Shown here: positions 43,782-53,023 of the stretch, piece by piece
How positions within the stretch are numbered: position 1 is the stretch's first letter
How the letters are laid out: every line of letters begins with the position of its first letter
Origin: Clostridium aminobutyricum
GTDB taxonomy: Bacteria; Bacillota; Clostridia; Peptostreptococcales; Anaerovoracaceae
Assembly (NCBI RefSeq): GCF_017255415.1
Contig: NZ_JAFJZZ010000006.1
Span: 103,785-167,784, forward strand
DNA: 64,000 nt
Reading direction: 5' to 3'
Program-made: the position numbers and the translations under genes
The notes under the pieces: model-generated
The model's database searches: none
What the model was told of the DNA's origin: nothing
What the model saw: only the letters and a program-made list of their open reading frames with translations

Positions 43782-44582
43782 TTATCCCCTCTTTTTCCTG
43801 CCGCCACCGGAATAACCGCTGCCTTTTTGGGATATTTGAGCTTCTGAAAGAAAACTGGTTAGCTTCTCATCCATATAGTTCGTATTGGCCCCTTGCTGTA
43901 TCAGGAGTAAACCTTCAATGATCATTGACTTATATAATACTTCTTGTGCATGTTTTGCTTTCAAATTACCTGCTAGCGGCAACCAAATCAGATTGGCTAT
44001 ACCGATACCATATAAAGTGGCGATAAACGCCGTTGCTATCTTCGGGCCCAATGAATCCGGCTCTTCGAGATTACCCAATACATGAACCAGCCCTAATACG
44101 GTTCCCGTGATACCCATGGTCGGTGAAAACCCTCCGGCTGCTTCAAACATCTGTGCGGCTGAATGATGCCGGTCAGCCATGGCCTCCATATAAACTTCAA
44201 GCGCCTCTTTTGTATGTTCTGCGGAAGTCCCGTCTACAATTAAACGCATTCCTTTTCTCATCAAGCTGTCTGGTTCCGCATCAATTTGATTTTCAAGACT
44301 CAATAATCCGTTCTGACGAACTTGGATGCACATGGCCTTCATTTTTTGGATCAACGCTGCTGTATCATATTTTTCATCTCGCAAGATCACTTTAAAGATT
44401 TTAGGCAATCGAATCAATTGTTCTTTTGGAAAGGATGCCCCAGTTGCACCTATTGTACCGCCTAAGATAATAACGATACTCGTCAACGAGACGAGGGCAA
44501 TGAGATGTCCACCTTCAAGTAAAAAGCCGCCGATAACGGCACCAAATCCAACAACTAAAAAAATCAGAACAAATATATCCAT
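43782..44582 (-). CDS. motA: MotA-like flagellar stator protein
   Basis: Membrane protein of 266 residues with four hydrophobic segments: two at the N-terminus, then a cytoplasmic loop (about 60-145) bearing the charged motor-contact region, then two more (GFSPTMGITGTVLGLVHVL and GPKIATAFIATLYGIGIANLIW). The family prolines and glycines are present. It forms the ion channel with MotB. Together they could serve flagella or another MotAB-type energy transducer. Confidence 0.92.
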   Translation of the reverse strand: MDIFVLIFLVVGFGAVIGGFLLEGGHLIALVSLTSIVIILGGTIGATGASFPKEQLIRLPKIFKVILRDEKYDTAALIQKMKAMCIQVRQNGLLSLENQIDAEPDSLMRKGMRLIVDGTSAEHTKEALEVYMEAMADRHHSAAQMFEAAGGFSPTMGITGTVLGLVHVLGNLEEPDSLGPKIATAFIATLYGIGIANLIWLPLAGNLKAKHAQEVLYKSMIIEGLLLIQQGANTNYMDEKLTSFLSEAQISQKGSGYSGGGRKKRG

Positions 44583-44779
44583 GACGAATTCTCCACTATT
44601 TTTTAAGTTTCAACAAAATTAGCTATAATCTCCTAAAATATTGTAACACCAAATCTCAATATCGGCAATAGTTGGATTGTTGTACTTATGTCATATTTTT
44701 TTAAAAAATAGGTAAAATTTCATTTAAATGGTATTATTCCTATAATCTTATAATTTGTGCCCTTAAAAGCGTGATTGCA

Positions 44780-45403
44780 TCAGCTGCAGAAAAAAACACC
44801 GGCTATGGCCATCATGAAAATTATTTTAACCGGTCCCATTTTAAATTTTGCAGTCAAGATTAATGTAACGATAAAGATAAGGCAGGGAATAAGTTGAATA
44901 CTGTTTGCTATATCACCTGCAATCGAACCGATATAATGGCTTAAACCTGATGCGGAAAATTCCGGAACATTGCTTTTCAAGAAATCCAGATTGTTCTTAT
45001 TAATTAATGCAGATTCACCGACAAACAGCGCCGCTGCCCCGATCAAGCCTACGGTTGCAGGGCGTATCCCTTTAAACGCGGCATCAATGCTCTTGCTGTT
45101 ATTCCATTTATCGAGAAATTTAAGGACAGTAATAACTAGAATAAACGACGGTAAACTGACCCCCAATGTCGCAAAAAATGCGCCCCAAAAGCCTGCAAAA
45201 TCATAACCGACATAGGTGGCGGCGTTAACCGCGACCGGCCCAGGGGTTACTTGAGAGAGTGCGACTAAATTCGCAAACTCTTCGGAACTCATAAACCCAA
45301 AATCCTGAACGGTTTGGAAAATAAGCGGCAGCATAGCCAGACCACCGCCAAAGCTAAAAATTCCGATTCGGAAGAAAGTTAGAAAAAGCGTTACATAAAT
45401 CAT
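44780..45403 (-). CDS. Chromate transporter family, second half-protein
   Basis: CHR-family membrane protein of 207 residues, one of a two-gene pair. The family motif is FSFGGGLAMLPLI near the N-terminus, with ALSQVTPGPVAVNAATYVGY after it. Short CHR proteins work as pairs of homologous halves inserted in opposite orientation. Its start overlaps the stop of the partner by 4 bases, so the two are translationally coupled. Chromate export is the named activity; the physiological anion is not known for most members. Confidence 0.88.
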   Translation of the reverse strand: MIYVTLFLTFFRIGIFSFGGGLAMLPLIFQTVQDFGFMSSEEFANLVALSQVTPGPVAVNAATYVGYDFAGFWGAFFATLGVSLPSFILVITVLKFLDKWNNSKSIDAAFKGIRPATVGLIGAAALFVGESALINKNNLDFLKSNVPEFSASGLSHYIGSIAGDIANSIQLIPCLIFIVTLILTAKFKMGPVKIIFMMAIAGVFFCS

Positions 45404-45957
45404 TCGTTTTTCCCTCCTTTTAACCTATATTTTTGGTGCCAAAAAAGGATCAAGCCAGCCAGCGCCCCAAAAATAATCGCCCACAGCGCGGTAATCCCGA
45501 CCACCGTCATCAAAAAACAAATAACTGTAACTACCCAGGAGAACTTATCCTTGAGTATTTGTTTTCCAAGTTTATACGCCGCAAACAGAATCAACGCACA
45601 AGAAGCGGCAGTAATTGAAGTGAAAGCTCCCGATACATAGCGGTTATCTCCGACTTGTCCCAAGAACAGAACCGCCAGAATAATAATGATGAAGGAAGGT
45701 AAAATCACACCGCAAGAGGCGGCAATGGCTCCAAGCATGCCCTTTTTTTTATAGCCGATATAGGTTGCGGAGTTAATCGCCACCACGCCTGGTATGGATT
45801 GACAGATCGCAAGGCAGTCAATCATTTCGTCCTCATCCATCCATTGATATTCTTCTACTACAGCCTTTTGAATGAGCGGCAGCATGGCCAGCCCTCCTCC
45901 GATTGTAAAAAGTCCTATTTTAAAAAAAGCTGCGAACAGCTGCATTAACAATTTCAT
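45400..45957 (-). CDS. Chromate transporter family, first half-protein
   Basis: CHR-family half-protein of 185 residues, upstream partner of the gene at 44780. It shows IGLFTIGGGLAMLPLI and AICQSIPGVVAINSATYIGY, the same two motifs as its partner. Both would reside in the cytoplasmic membrane as a heterodimer. No regulator or metal-resistance gene is adjacent. Confidence 0.88.
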   Translation of the reverse strand: MKLLMQLFAAFFKIGLFTIGGGLAMLPLIQKAVVEEYQWMDEDEMIDCLAICQSIPGVVAINSATYIGYKKKGMLGAIAASCGVILPSFIIIILAVLFLGQVGDNRYVSGAFTSITAASCALILFAAYKLGKQILKDKFSWVVTVICFLMTVVGITALWAIIFGALAGLILFWHQKYRLKGGKNE

Positions 45958-46060
45958 TTGTTCTCCTTATACACTTCATCCCATTTCCTTTATAGTATAT
46001 ACTACTACCCGATAAATATCATCCCTTCTCTATCATCTGTTCGTTTTCTCCGAAAAACAA

Positions 46061-46176
46061 AAAGAGGCTGTCTCAACAGTTCAAACTTTAGGCAGCCGGT
46101 AGCTCAGACTCCTTCTAAAAACGAATCTGAACCACTGGCTATCTGTAAAAATCCAAACTATTTGAAGACAGCCCCT
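46061..46176. repeat. Long-range hairpin element
   Basis: AAAAGAGGCTGTCT on the left pairs with AGACAGCCCCTTTT on the right, with one mismatch, around about 90 bases containing smaller stems. It lies between the acetate transporter and the divergently placed chromate genes' upstream side. A shorter related-looking element at 36018-36078 (GACAGC...GCTGTC, also holding ACTCCTTCT) follows the reductase fusion region. It may be a terminator or a small dispersed repeat. Confidence 0.45.
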
Positions 46177-46225
46177 TTTAACTTAGCAATGAATAGGTTT
46201 GATTCTTTGAAAGAACCGTATTCAT

Positions 46226-46825
46226 TTAATGAGCAGAATTTCCCTTTGAACCTAAAGGTAATACTACTTTACCGTGAGTAGAGTTAATCACCCCTGCTGC
46301 AGATGCATACCATGCACCAGCTGCACAAGCAAGACCCATGAAGCCTGCCGGAACACCGTCTGCAAGCATACCGAACTTTTCTAAGTCCAAAAGAATAAAC
46401 GTTAATAATAATGTAGTAAATACATATAAAAGTGCCTTGTTAACAGCCATGCTTCCGATCCACATATAGAATGTAAAGATTGTCCATGCTAACAAGAAGA
46501 TTCCGCTGCCGATAGCTCCGTCTTCTCCATAATTGATCAAGCCTAACTTTTCACAGTATACCATACCTGCTAGTGCAAGCCAAAATGCTCCGTAAGATGT
46601 AAATGCAGTGGCACCGAATGTATTGTTCTTCTTAAATTCCCACATTCCTGCCAGTAACTGAGCTAAACCGCCATAGAAAAGACCCAGCGTTAAAAATGCA
46701 TCTGCAACTGTTGCAGGCACCAGCTGTGCATTAATCAAGCTCAATACAAATGTCGTTGTAGCAAACGCCGCAAGGCCAAGAGGACCCGGATCTGCTATTT
46801 CATTTAATTTCTTATTTTCTGACAT
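46226..46825 (-). CDS. Acetate/succinate transporter, GPR1/FUN34/YaaH family
   Basis: Membrane protein of 199 residues with six hydrophobic segments and the family signature DPGPLGLAAFATTTFVLS at the N-terminus (NPAPLGL in the type members). It imports or exports acetate and sometimes succinate with protons. In this organism, which would make acetyl-CoA from the fermentation locus, acetate exchange is plausible. AAAGGAG supports the start. It is monocistronic, between the chromate pair and the his operon. Confidence 0.9.
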   Translation of the reverse strand: MSENKKLNEIADPGPLGLAAFATTTFVLSLINAQLVPATVADAFLTLGLFYGGLAQLLAGMWEFKKNNTFGATAFTSYGAFWLALAGMVYCEKLGLINYGEDGAIGSGIFLLAWTIFTFYMWIGSMAVNKALLYVFTTLLLTFILLDLEKFGMLADGVPAGFMGLACAAGAWYASAAGVINSTHGKVVLPLGSKGNSAH

Positions 46826-46962
46826 GTTCTTTCTCCTTTAACTACCTTTTTCCCAAACTACTCTCTATTTTCAATGTGCTCCATCAAAAACACATATCCA
46901 TTAATATATAGTAAAGAAGGACAAAAAACAACAATTTTTTTGTATTTTTGACGTAGAAAAAA

Positions 46963-47008
46963 GCCTTGAAACGAGTAGATAGAATTTTCTTTCTACTTGC
47001 CTCGAGGC
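46963..47008 (-). terminator. Probable his operon terminator
   Basis: GCCTTGA and TCGAGGC, plus GAGTAGA and TCTACTT, form an imperfect stem. AAAAAA on its left gives a U run for the leftward his transcript. It lies about 50 bases beyond hisIE. Confidence 0.65.
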
Positions 47009-47055
47009 AATGAATTTTCAACGGAAATTGAGTGTCTTATTGTTGCACAATTTCA

Positions 47056-47694
47056 TCATTTCATCCGTTCCTGTTTGACCTTGTGATCCACCACGTGGCG
47101 TTTTGCCAACTCCGCAGTCACCTCTTTCATCTGAATGCCTTGTTCCACCATCATCACCATTACATGATAAGTGAGATCGGCGATTTCATAAACGGCTTCT
47201 TCTCTGTCGTTTTTAGCTCCGGCTATAATAACCTCTGTACATTCTTCGCCGATTTTTTTCAAGATCTTGTCCATGCCTTTTTGAAATAAATAAGTGGTAT
47301 AGCTTCCTTCCTGCGGGGAGCTCCTTCTTCCTTCAATCATCTCATACAACCCGTCATAGGAAAATGGTTTCAATTCGGGGCTGATATAAATAGGCGCAAA
47401 GAAACAGCTGTCTGCTCCTGTATGACAAGCCGGGCCGTTCTTAATCACTTCAACAACCAATGCATCTCCGTCACAATCAGCAGTAATGCTGACAATTTGC
47501 TGGTAGTTATTGCTGGTTTCACCTTTTCTCCACAGCTCTTGCCTGCTTCGGCTCCAGAAACAGGTTCTGCCTTCTTTTATACTGATTTCAAGACTTTCTT
47601 TATTCATATAGGCAAGCGTCAGTACTTTTTTTGAGTAAAAATCCTGTACGATTGCAGGAATTAATCCTTTTTCGTCAAATTTCAGTTCGTTCAT
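47056..47694 (-). CDS. hisIE: Bifunctional phosphoribosyl-AMP cyclohydrolase/phosphoribosyl-ATP pyrophosphatase
   Basis: Fusion of 212 residues from the ATG at 47694, which GGGAGG precedes; a 10-residue upstream extension is less likely. The N-terminal HisI domain (about 1-110) has [20 protein letters not shown] and CHTGADSCF, and the C-terminal HisE domain (about 115-205) has [15 protein letters not shown] and [11 protein letters not shown]. It performs the second and third steps of histidine synthesis. It is the last gene of the his operon, 3 bases after hisF. Confidence 0.95.
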   Translation of the reverse strand: MNELKFDEKGLIPAIVQDFYSKKVLTLAYMNKESLEISIKEGRTCFWSRSRQELWRKGETSNNYQQIVSITADCDGDALVVEVIKNGPACHTGADSCFFAPIYISPELKPFSYDGLYEMIEGRRSSPQEGSYTTYLFQKGMDKILKKIGEECTEVIIAGAKNDREEAVYEIADLTYHVMVMMVEQGIQMKEVTAELAKRHVVDHKVKQERMK

Positions 47695-47727
47695 TTTTTC
47701 CTCCCAATCGCTTTGAGTCTTCATCGG

Positions 47728-48483
47728 TTACAGACGTACTTCCACACCCTGAGATCTCAAATATTGCTTTAAATTGTTGATCTCAATTTCCTTAAAGTGG
47801 AATATGCTGGCTGCCAGTCCGGCATCAATACCGGGAACTTGAAACAGCTCCAAAAAATGCGCCGTGTTCCCTGCTCCGCCCGAAGCTATAATCGGTACGG
47901 AAACACGCTCTGCAATCGCCTGCAGCATCTCTATATCAAAGCCGCCTTTTACACCGTCTGTGTCAATACTGTTTACAACAAGTTCACCTGCTCCCAAGGA
48001 AACTCCTCGTTCTGCCCATTCAAGCGCATCTATTCCGGTATCTTCCCTGCCGCCTTTCGCAAAGATATGGAGCCTTTCGCCTACGCGCTTTATATCCATG
48101 CTCAGAACCACACATTGATCCCCATACTTTTGAGCCGCCTGACGAATCAGCTCCGGATTTTTGATTGCTCCGCTGTTTACGCTGACCTTATCCGCACCGC
48201 ATTTAAGCACACGGTCAAAGTCTTCAATCGTGTTAATTCCGCCCCCTACCGTCAGCGGTATAAAGATTTGGCTTGCCACCTCTTTTAAAATATCGGTAAA
48301 TAGTGCTCTTTCTTCCACACTGGCAGTAATATCGTAAAAAACAAGCTCGTCTGCTCCGCTCTCATTATAAAACTTTGCCATTTCAATCGGACTGGCAACG
48401 TCCTGAATTCCTTCGAAGTTCACACCCTTGACTACTCTTCCGTTCCGAACGTCAAGGCAAGGGATGATTCTTTTTGTTATCAT
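47728..48483 (-). CDS. hisF: Imidazole glycerol phosphate synthase, cyclase subunit
   Basis: HisF of 251 residues, a (beta/alpha)8 barrel. The N-terminal [17 protein letters not shown] carries the first catalytic Asp; the second is in [13 protein letters not shown]. It takes ammonia from HisH and makes imidazole glycerol phosphate and AICAR. AAGGAGG precedes the start. The gene normally preceding it in his operons, hisA, is absent here. Confidence 0.96.
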   Translation of the reverse strand: MITKRIIPCLDVRNGRVVKGVNFEGIQDVASPIEMAKFYNESGADELVFYDITASVEERALFTDILKEVASQIFIPLTVGGGINTIEDFDRVLKCGADKVSVNSGAIKNPELIRQAAQKYGDQCVVLSMDIKRVGERLHIFAKGGREDTGIDALEWAERGVSLGAGELVVNSIDTDGVKGGFDIEMLQAIAERVSVPIIASGGAGNTAHFLELFQVPGIDAGLAASIFHFKEIEINNLKQYLRSQGVEVRL

Positions 48484-48495
48484 ATCGATCCCTCC

Positions 48496-49128
48496 TTATA
48501 ACTCGGCAAAGGCCTTCAATATATTCAGCCCAACCGTTCCGCTTTTCTCCGGATGAAATTGTGTTCCGTATACATTTCCGCTTCTTACGGCACCTGTTAT
48601 TTCTATATCGTAACTGGACGATGCGATGATATTACTGTGACAATCCTTCGCATAAAAACTATGCACATAATACACATAGTCTCCGTTTTTTATGTATTTG
48701 AACAATGGCTCCTTTTCTTTCAGTGCCAAGCTGTTCCAGCCGATATGCGGAACCTTCAGCTTCACATATTTCCCGTTCCGCACTCTCTCCGGCAGATCTT
48801 CTTCCAGCGGAGCGACAATTCCTTTAATCAATCCTAAGCCATCGTGTTCACCGTATTCATAACTCTTGTCAAATAAAAGCTGCATCCCCAGACAAATGCC
48901 GAGAAGTGGCTTTCCTTTCTCTGCTTCACTGCATATGGTATCGATCAATCCGGTGTTTCTCAATTTTTGGATCGCATCGGCAAATGCGCCAACTCCCGGT
49001 AAAAGAATTTTATCTGCAGCAATCAAGTCTTCTGCCGCATTTGTAATCTTCGTATCGATACCCAAATATTGAAAAGAGGAACTTAATGAATATAAATTTC
49101 CTACTCCATAATCAATAATTGCTATCAT
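48496..49128 (-). CDS. hisH: Imidazole glycerol phosphate synthase, glutaminase subunit
   Basis: Class I glutamine amidotransferase of 210 residues with nucleophile Cys in GICLGMQLLF and the His-Glu pair in FHPEKSG. It supplies ammonia to HisF. It lies between hisB and hisF, 12 bases from the latter. Confidence 0.96.
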   Translation of the reverse strand: MIAIIDYGVGNLYSLSSSFQYLGIDTKITNAAEDLIAADKILLPGVGAFADAIQKLRNTGLIDTICSEAEKGKPLLGICLGMQLLFDKSYEYGEHDGLGLIKGIVAPLEEDLPERVRNGKYVKLKVPHIGWNSLALKEKEPLFKYIKNGDYVYYVHSFYAKDCHSNIIASSSYDIEITGAVRSGNVYGTQFHPEKSGTVGLNILKAFAEL

Positions 49129-49142
49129 TGCATTGTTCCTTT

Positions 49143-49730
49143 CTACAGTATGCCTTTGCTGGACGGAATTTCATCCGCATACTGCACATCGATTGCGACC
49201 GCATCTTTCAGCGCTCTCCCAAGTCCCTTAAACATCGCTTCAATGATATGGTGGCTGTTTTCTCCTTCTATCCTCTTAAAGTGAAGGGTTAGACCAAACT
49301 GTCTAGAAAAAGCAAGCATAAATTCCTTGACCAGTTCCGTGTCAAAGTTCCCAACCTTTTGTGTCGGAATTGTCACATCATAATTCAAATAAGGTCTTCC
49401 GCTTACATCCAACGCACAGAGCATCAACGTTTCGTCCATTGCAAGCATCATGTTGCCATATCGTACAATCCCTCTCTTATCTCCTATTGCTTCCTTGAAA
49501 GCCGTACCCAAGGCAATTCCGATGTCCTCAACCGTATGGTGGTCATCTACATGTGTATCCCCCATACACTTTAAATCCAAATCAAAACGACCGTGCTTGG
49601 TCAGAAGTACCAACATATGATTTAAAAAGCCGCAGCCGCTGTCGATATGGTCTTTCCCTGTACCATCCAAATCCAGGCTTAGGCTGATCTTTGTTTCTTT
49701 TGTTGTTCTTGTTACTACACTCGTTCTCAT
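49143..49730 (-). CDS. hisB: Imidazoleglycerol-phosphate dehydratase
   Basis: Monofunctional dehydratase of 195 residues. The manganese-binding motifs are DSGCGFLNHML, DDHHTVEDIGI and the C-terminal ENSHHIIEAMFKGL. No histidinol-phosphatase domain is fused, so that activity must be encoded elsewhere. Confidence 0.96.
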   Translation of the reverse strand: MRTSVVTRTTKETKISLSLDLDGTGKDHIDSGCGFLNHMLVLLTKHGRFDLDLKCMGDTHVDDHHTVEDIGIALGTAFKEAIGDKRGIVRYGNMMLAMDETLMLCALDVSGRPYLNYDVTIPTQKVGNFDTELVKEFMLAFSRQFGLTLHFKRIEGENSHHIIEAMFKGLGRALKDAVAIDVQYADEIPSSKGIL

Positions 49731-49781
49731 TTACTTCTCCTTTATTGCTTTACTCTGTAATTTTTTTATTTTATGAGCTTA

Positions 49782-50858
49782 TTACTCAATATTTTCTTCT
49801 ATTCCCAGGATATCCTTGGATGCCTTTATCAAGGCTGCCATTTCGTCAGGAGCTCCAATGGTAATTCGCACATATTCCTGAATCGGATCTTTTTCGAAAT
49901 ACCGTACTAAAATACTTTTCTCTCTTAATGCCGTAAAATACTCCTTGCCGGAAAGGTTCTTATGCTTTGCAAAAACAAAATTCGCTTTGGACGGAAGGAT
50001 CTCAAAATCGAGTTGCTCCATTTCCTCTACAAAATCGGTTCGAGTTCTTATGATCTCCGATGTGCACTTTCTGAAATAGTCCTTATCCTGCATAGCAGCA
50101 GTCCCTGCAAGGATTGACAATCTATTTAAATTATATGGATTAAAAGAAAACTTGATTCGATTTAAATCCGCTATGATGTCAGGGTTTGCCACCGCAAATC
50201 CAATTCTTGCACCAGCCAGATTCCTTGATTTCGAGAAAGTTTGTATCACCAACAGATTATCATATTTATGAATCAGCGGGAGACAGCTTTCTGCACCGAA
50301 ATCCACATACGCTTCATCAATTAACACCAAGTTATTGGGGTTACTGAGAACAATTGCCTCAATTTCCTGCAAGGTCAGCGCGATTCCTGTTGGTGCATTC
50401 GGATTCGCGATCACAATGGTTCCGTCTAAGTTATAGTAATCCTTGGGATTTACTTTTAAGTTTTCGTCCAGCGGAATCTCACATTTCTGCATGCCGTACA
50501 CGTTTGCATACACCGGATAAAATCCATAACTGATGGTTGGATAGTACACCTTTTTTTGAAGGTTCTGAAAAGCCATAAAGCTAAACGCTAAAAGTTCATC
50601 CGACCCATTTCCCACCAGAATATTGCTTGGCTCTACCTGATAAGTTTCCGCAATTGCTTTTACGAGCTGCTTCGCCTCCGGATCGGAATAAAGTCTCAGA
50701 TTCTCCGCTTCAAACTGGTCAATAGACCGATAAACGAAAGGACTCGGCGGATAGGGGCTTTCATTGGTATTTAATTTGATTAACTTTTTTTGTTGAGGCT
50801 GTTCACCCGGTGTATAGGGCTCCAATGCCTGATATTCTTTGCTTAAAAAACGACTCAT
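49782..50858 (-). CDS. hisC: Histidinol-phosphate aminotransferase
   Basis: PLP aminotransferase of 358 residues. It has GNGSDELLAF for phosphate binding, NPNAPTG, and the PLP Lys in TFSKSRNLAGARIGF. It makes histidinol phosphate from imidazole acetol phosphate and glutamate. It is separated from hisG by about 70 bases, where hisD would usually lie. Confidence 0.95.
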   Translation of the reverse strand: MSRFLSKEYQALEPYTPGEQPQQKKLIKLNTNESPYPPSPFVYRSIDQFEAENLRLYSDPEAKQLVKAIAETYQVEPSNILVGNGSDELLAFSFMAFQNLQKKVYYPTISYGFYPVYANVYGMQKCEIPLDENLKVNPKDYYNLDGTIVIANPNAPTGIALTLQEIEAIVLSNPNNLVLIDEAYVDFGAESCLPLIHKYDNLLVIQTFSKSRNLAGARIGFAVANPDIIADLNRIKFSFNPYNLNRLSILAGTAAMQDKDYFRKCTSEIIRTRTDFVEEMEQLDFEILPSKANFVFAKHKNLSGKEYFTALREKSILVRYFEKDPIQEYVRITIGAPDEMAALIKASKDILGIEENIE

Positions 50859-50932
50859 CCAGTCTTCTCCTTATCTGTCTTACATAGGTTGAGCTTGCAG
50901 ATAAGAGTTTGTTATAGGTCCTATAACGATTC

Positions 50933-51559
50933 TTATTCGGCAATAACCTTTTCTAATTTTTCTACCATGTCCCTTATTATATCATTTTGGAACTTAAAAC
51001 TGGTTTTATTTGCAATAAATCTTGCACTAATATTTTTAAATTCTTCAACTATTTTTAAATTATTTTCACGGATGGTGTTGCCGGACTCCACAAGATCTAC
51101 AATAACATCGGATAATCCCAATATCGGCGCTAATTCAATACTGCCGTTCAGCCTGATAATCTCAATATCCCGATTTAGTTCCTGATAATGTTTTTTAGCC
51201 ACGTTTACAAATTTTGTGGCAACCCGCAACGTTTTATCCGGTTCTTCCAGATAGTCTGTTTTTGCAGCAACGCACATTCTGCACTTTCCCAGTTTCAAAT
51301 CCAAAAGCTCATATACGTCCGGTTTGGATTCCAATAAAATATCTTTTCCCACGATCCCGATATCAGCCGCATGATGTTCCACATAAATGGCCACATCGCT
51401 AGGCTTCACAAGCAGATACCGTACCCCTTTTTCCGGATTTTCAAAAACAAGCTTTCTATTTTCGTCATAGATACTCTTGCAATCGTAGCCGATGCTTGCA
51501 AGCAGCTCATATACCTGGTCACCGAGTCTTCCTTTAGGCAATGCGATATTTAACATCAT
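50933..51559 (-). CDS. hisG: ATP phosphoribosyltransferase, short form catalytic subunit
   Basis: Short HisG of 208 residues from ATG 51559 (GGAGG seven bases upstream). It performs the committed step, ATP plus PRPP, and depends on HisZ for activity and histidine feedback. IALPKGRL and the PRPP motif DVIVDLVESGNTIRENNL are intact. The ATGA overlap with the hisZ stop shows tight coupling. A longer in-frame start at 51601 lies within hisZ and is unlikely. Confidence 0.95.
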   Translation of the reverse strand: MMLNIALPKGRLGDQVYELLASIGYDCKSIYDENRKLVFENPEKGVRYLLVKPSDVAIYVEHHAADIGIVGKDILLESKPDVYELLDLKLGKCRMCVAAKTDYLEEPDKTLRVATKFVNVAKKHYQELNRDIEIIRLNGSIELAPILGLSDVIVDLVESGNTIRENNLKIVEEFKNISARFIANKTSFKFQNDIIRDMVEKLEKVIAE

Positions 51560-52725
51560 TCCTCTCCTCCTGTCTGCTTTGTCTCTTCCTCTTCTTCGCA
51601 ATGGTTTTCTTCTAGGATCACAAGAGAGTCTTTTTCAAATTTATATAAAATTCGATACCTTAAATTTTCCGGCACATATTTCTCCACTCGAACGCTTTCC
51701 CCTTCTTTAATCAGGTCTTGTACAGCTTGCAGCAGGGCGCTCAAGTCCGTCTTTTCATCGTACAGGACAACGGCGTCAATGTCAAAGGCAGATTTCACTT
51801 CCGGCATCCTGCCCAGCTCGGTCAAATAGAGCGCAAAACCCAAGGCGCCGGCTTTTTTGCTGAACATGTTCATCGCACTGTCATACTGCCCTCCGGCCAG
51901 AACGCTTCTCGGAAGTTCTTCCAGATACCCCTTGAAAATAATGCCGTTATAATAATCAATATCATTGACAAGAGAGAAATCCACCTGAACATTTTTGATG
52001 CTGTTTAAGACCTTTAACGCATTAAACAGCTCGGTCAATTCATCCACTGCTTGAATCATGCCGTCGGTTACCGCCAGCTTTCTCGCATACTTCAAGGTTT
52101 TCTGAGGTTCTCCGTAAAGTGTCGGTATCTTACATAATACACACCGCTGCCGTTCCGAAAGATTCAGCTGCTTAGCAAGCTCCGCAATTCCGTTGATGTT
52201 CTTATTTCGGATCAGTTGAAGCATTTTATTTCGAACCTGCTCCGAAATTTCCATACTTTTTAGCAATTCGACGACAAAACTCATATGAGAAATTTCTAAA
52301 ATATATTTCGGCGAGATGGTTTTAAGGGTTTTTACCGCAAGAGAGACCACTTCTGTGATACCGTACAAATCAATATCCCCTATATACTCCAGCCCCATCT
52401 GTGTAATTTCTTTAAAATTGTGACTTTCTTTGCTTTCCCGATATATGTTTTCTATGTAATACAGCTTTTCCCGGCTGCCCCTCGTTGCATTTGTATTTTT
52501 AATAATGCTGAGTGTAACGTCCGGTTTTAAAGCCATCAATCTGCCGTCTAAATCTGTAAAGGTGATGACCTTATCTCCGGCCAGAAAATCCTTATTTTCA
52601 GCATATAGGCTATATTCTTCAAACCGTCCCATCTTATACTTTTTATATCCGAATTGTTCGTAAAGCCCTCTCAATGCAAGGGTCGCCTTCTCTTCCGTTT
52701 TTAAGCTCGCTTTTCTTACTTTCAT
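51556..52725 (-). CDS. hisZ: ATP phosphoribosyltransferase regulatory subunit
   Basis: HisZ of about 389 residues, related to class II histidyl-tRNA synthetases but lacking the aminoacylation set; TFTDLDGRLMALKPDVTLSI and AGGQYDSAMNMFSKKAGALG are typical. It forms an octamer with short HisG. It is the first gene of the operon. The ATG at 52725, with AAAGGGAAG upstream, is preferred; another ATG at 52749 adds 8 residues. Confidence 0.93.
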   Translation of the reverse strand: MKVRKASLKTEEKATLALRGLYEQFGYKKYKMGRFEEYSLYAENKDFLAGDKVITFTDLDGRLMALKPDVTLSIIKNTNATRGSREKLYYIENIYRESKESHNFKEITQMGLEYIGDIDLYGITEVVSLAVKTLKTISPKYILEISHMSFVVELLKSMEISEQVRNKMLQLIRNKNINGIAELAKQLNLSERQRCVLCKIPTLYGEPQKTLKYARKLAVTDGMIQAVDELTELFNALKVLNSIKNVQVDFSLVNDIDYYNGIIFKGYLEELPRSVLAGGQYDSAMNMFSKKAGALGFALYLTELGRMPEVKSAFDIDAVVLYDEKTDLSALLQAVQDLIKEGESVRVEKYVPENLRYRILYKFEKDSLVILEENHCEEEEETKQTGGEE

Positions 52726-52844
52726 TTTACTTCCCTTTACCTTCTCCATCCTACTATATTTATAGTATAAACTTATTTTAATATTTCGCCTAGTCGTTGT
52801 TCACCGCTTTAATTCATTACTTCAAAGCGATAAAGCGTTAACGC

Positions 52845-52874
52845 ATTATAACACAGTTCCTTCTATAAAGTCCA
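52845..52874 (-). promoter_or_regulatory. Probable sigma-A promoter of the his operon
   Basis: Minus-strand TGGACT, 18 bases and TATAAT lie about 120 bases ahead of hisZ. I saw no histidine T-box specifier or antiterminator in the leader. Confidence 0.5.
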
Positions 52875-53023
52875 GCAATTTCCTCAGATATTTTTGTTTA
52901 AATTTCAATACATTTAAGGCCCCCAATGCTATAATGGAAACTATCAAAAGCAGACATTTTTACCGAGATTTCGACAAAGCACTTTTTCTGCATATTATTT
53001 CTTCATGAAAGGATTATTGTATA

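Noticed and set aside
52750..53023. Histidine T-box or attenuator in the his leader.
   Set aside because: No T-box sequence, specifier hairpin or His-rich leader peptide could be found by eye; only a sigma-A promoter is supported.
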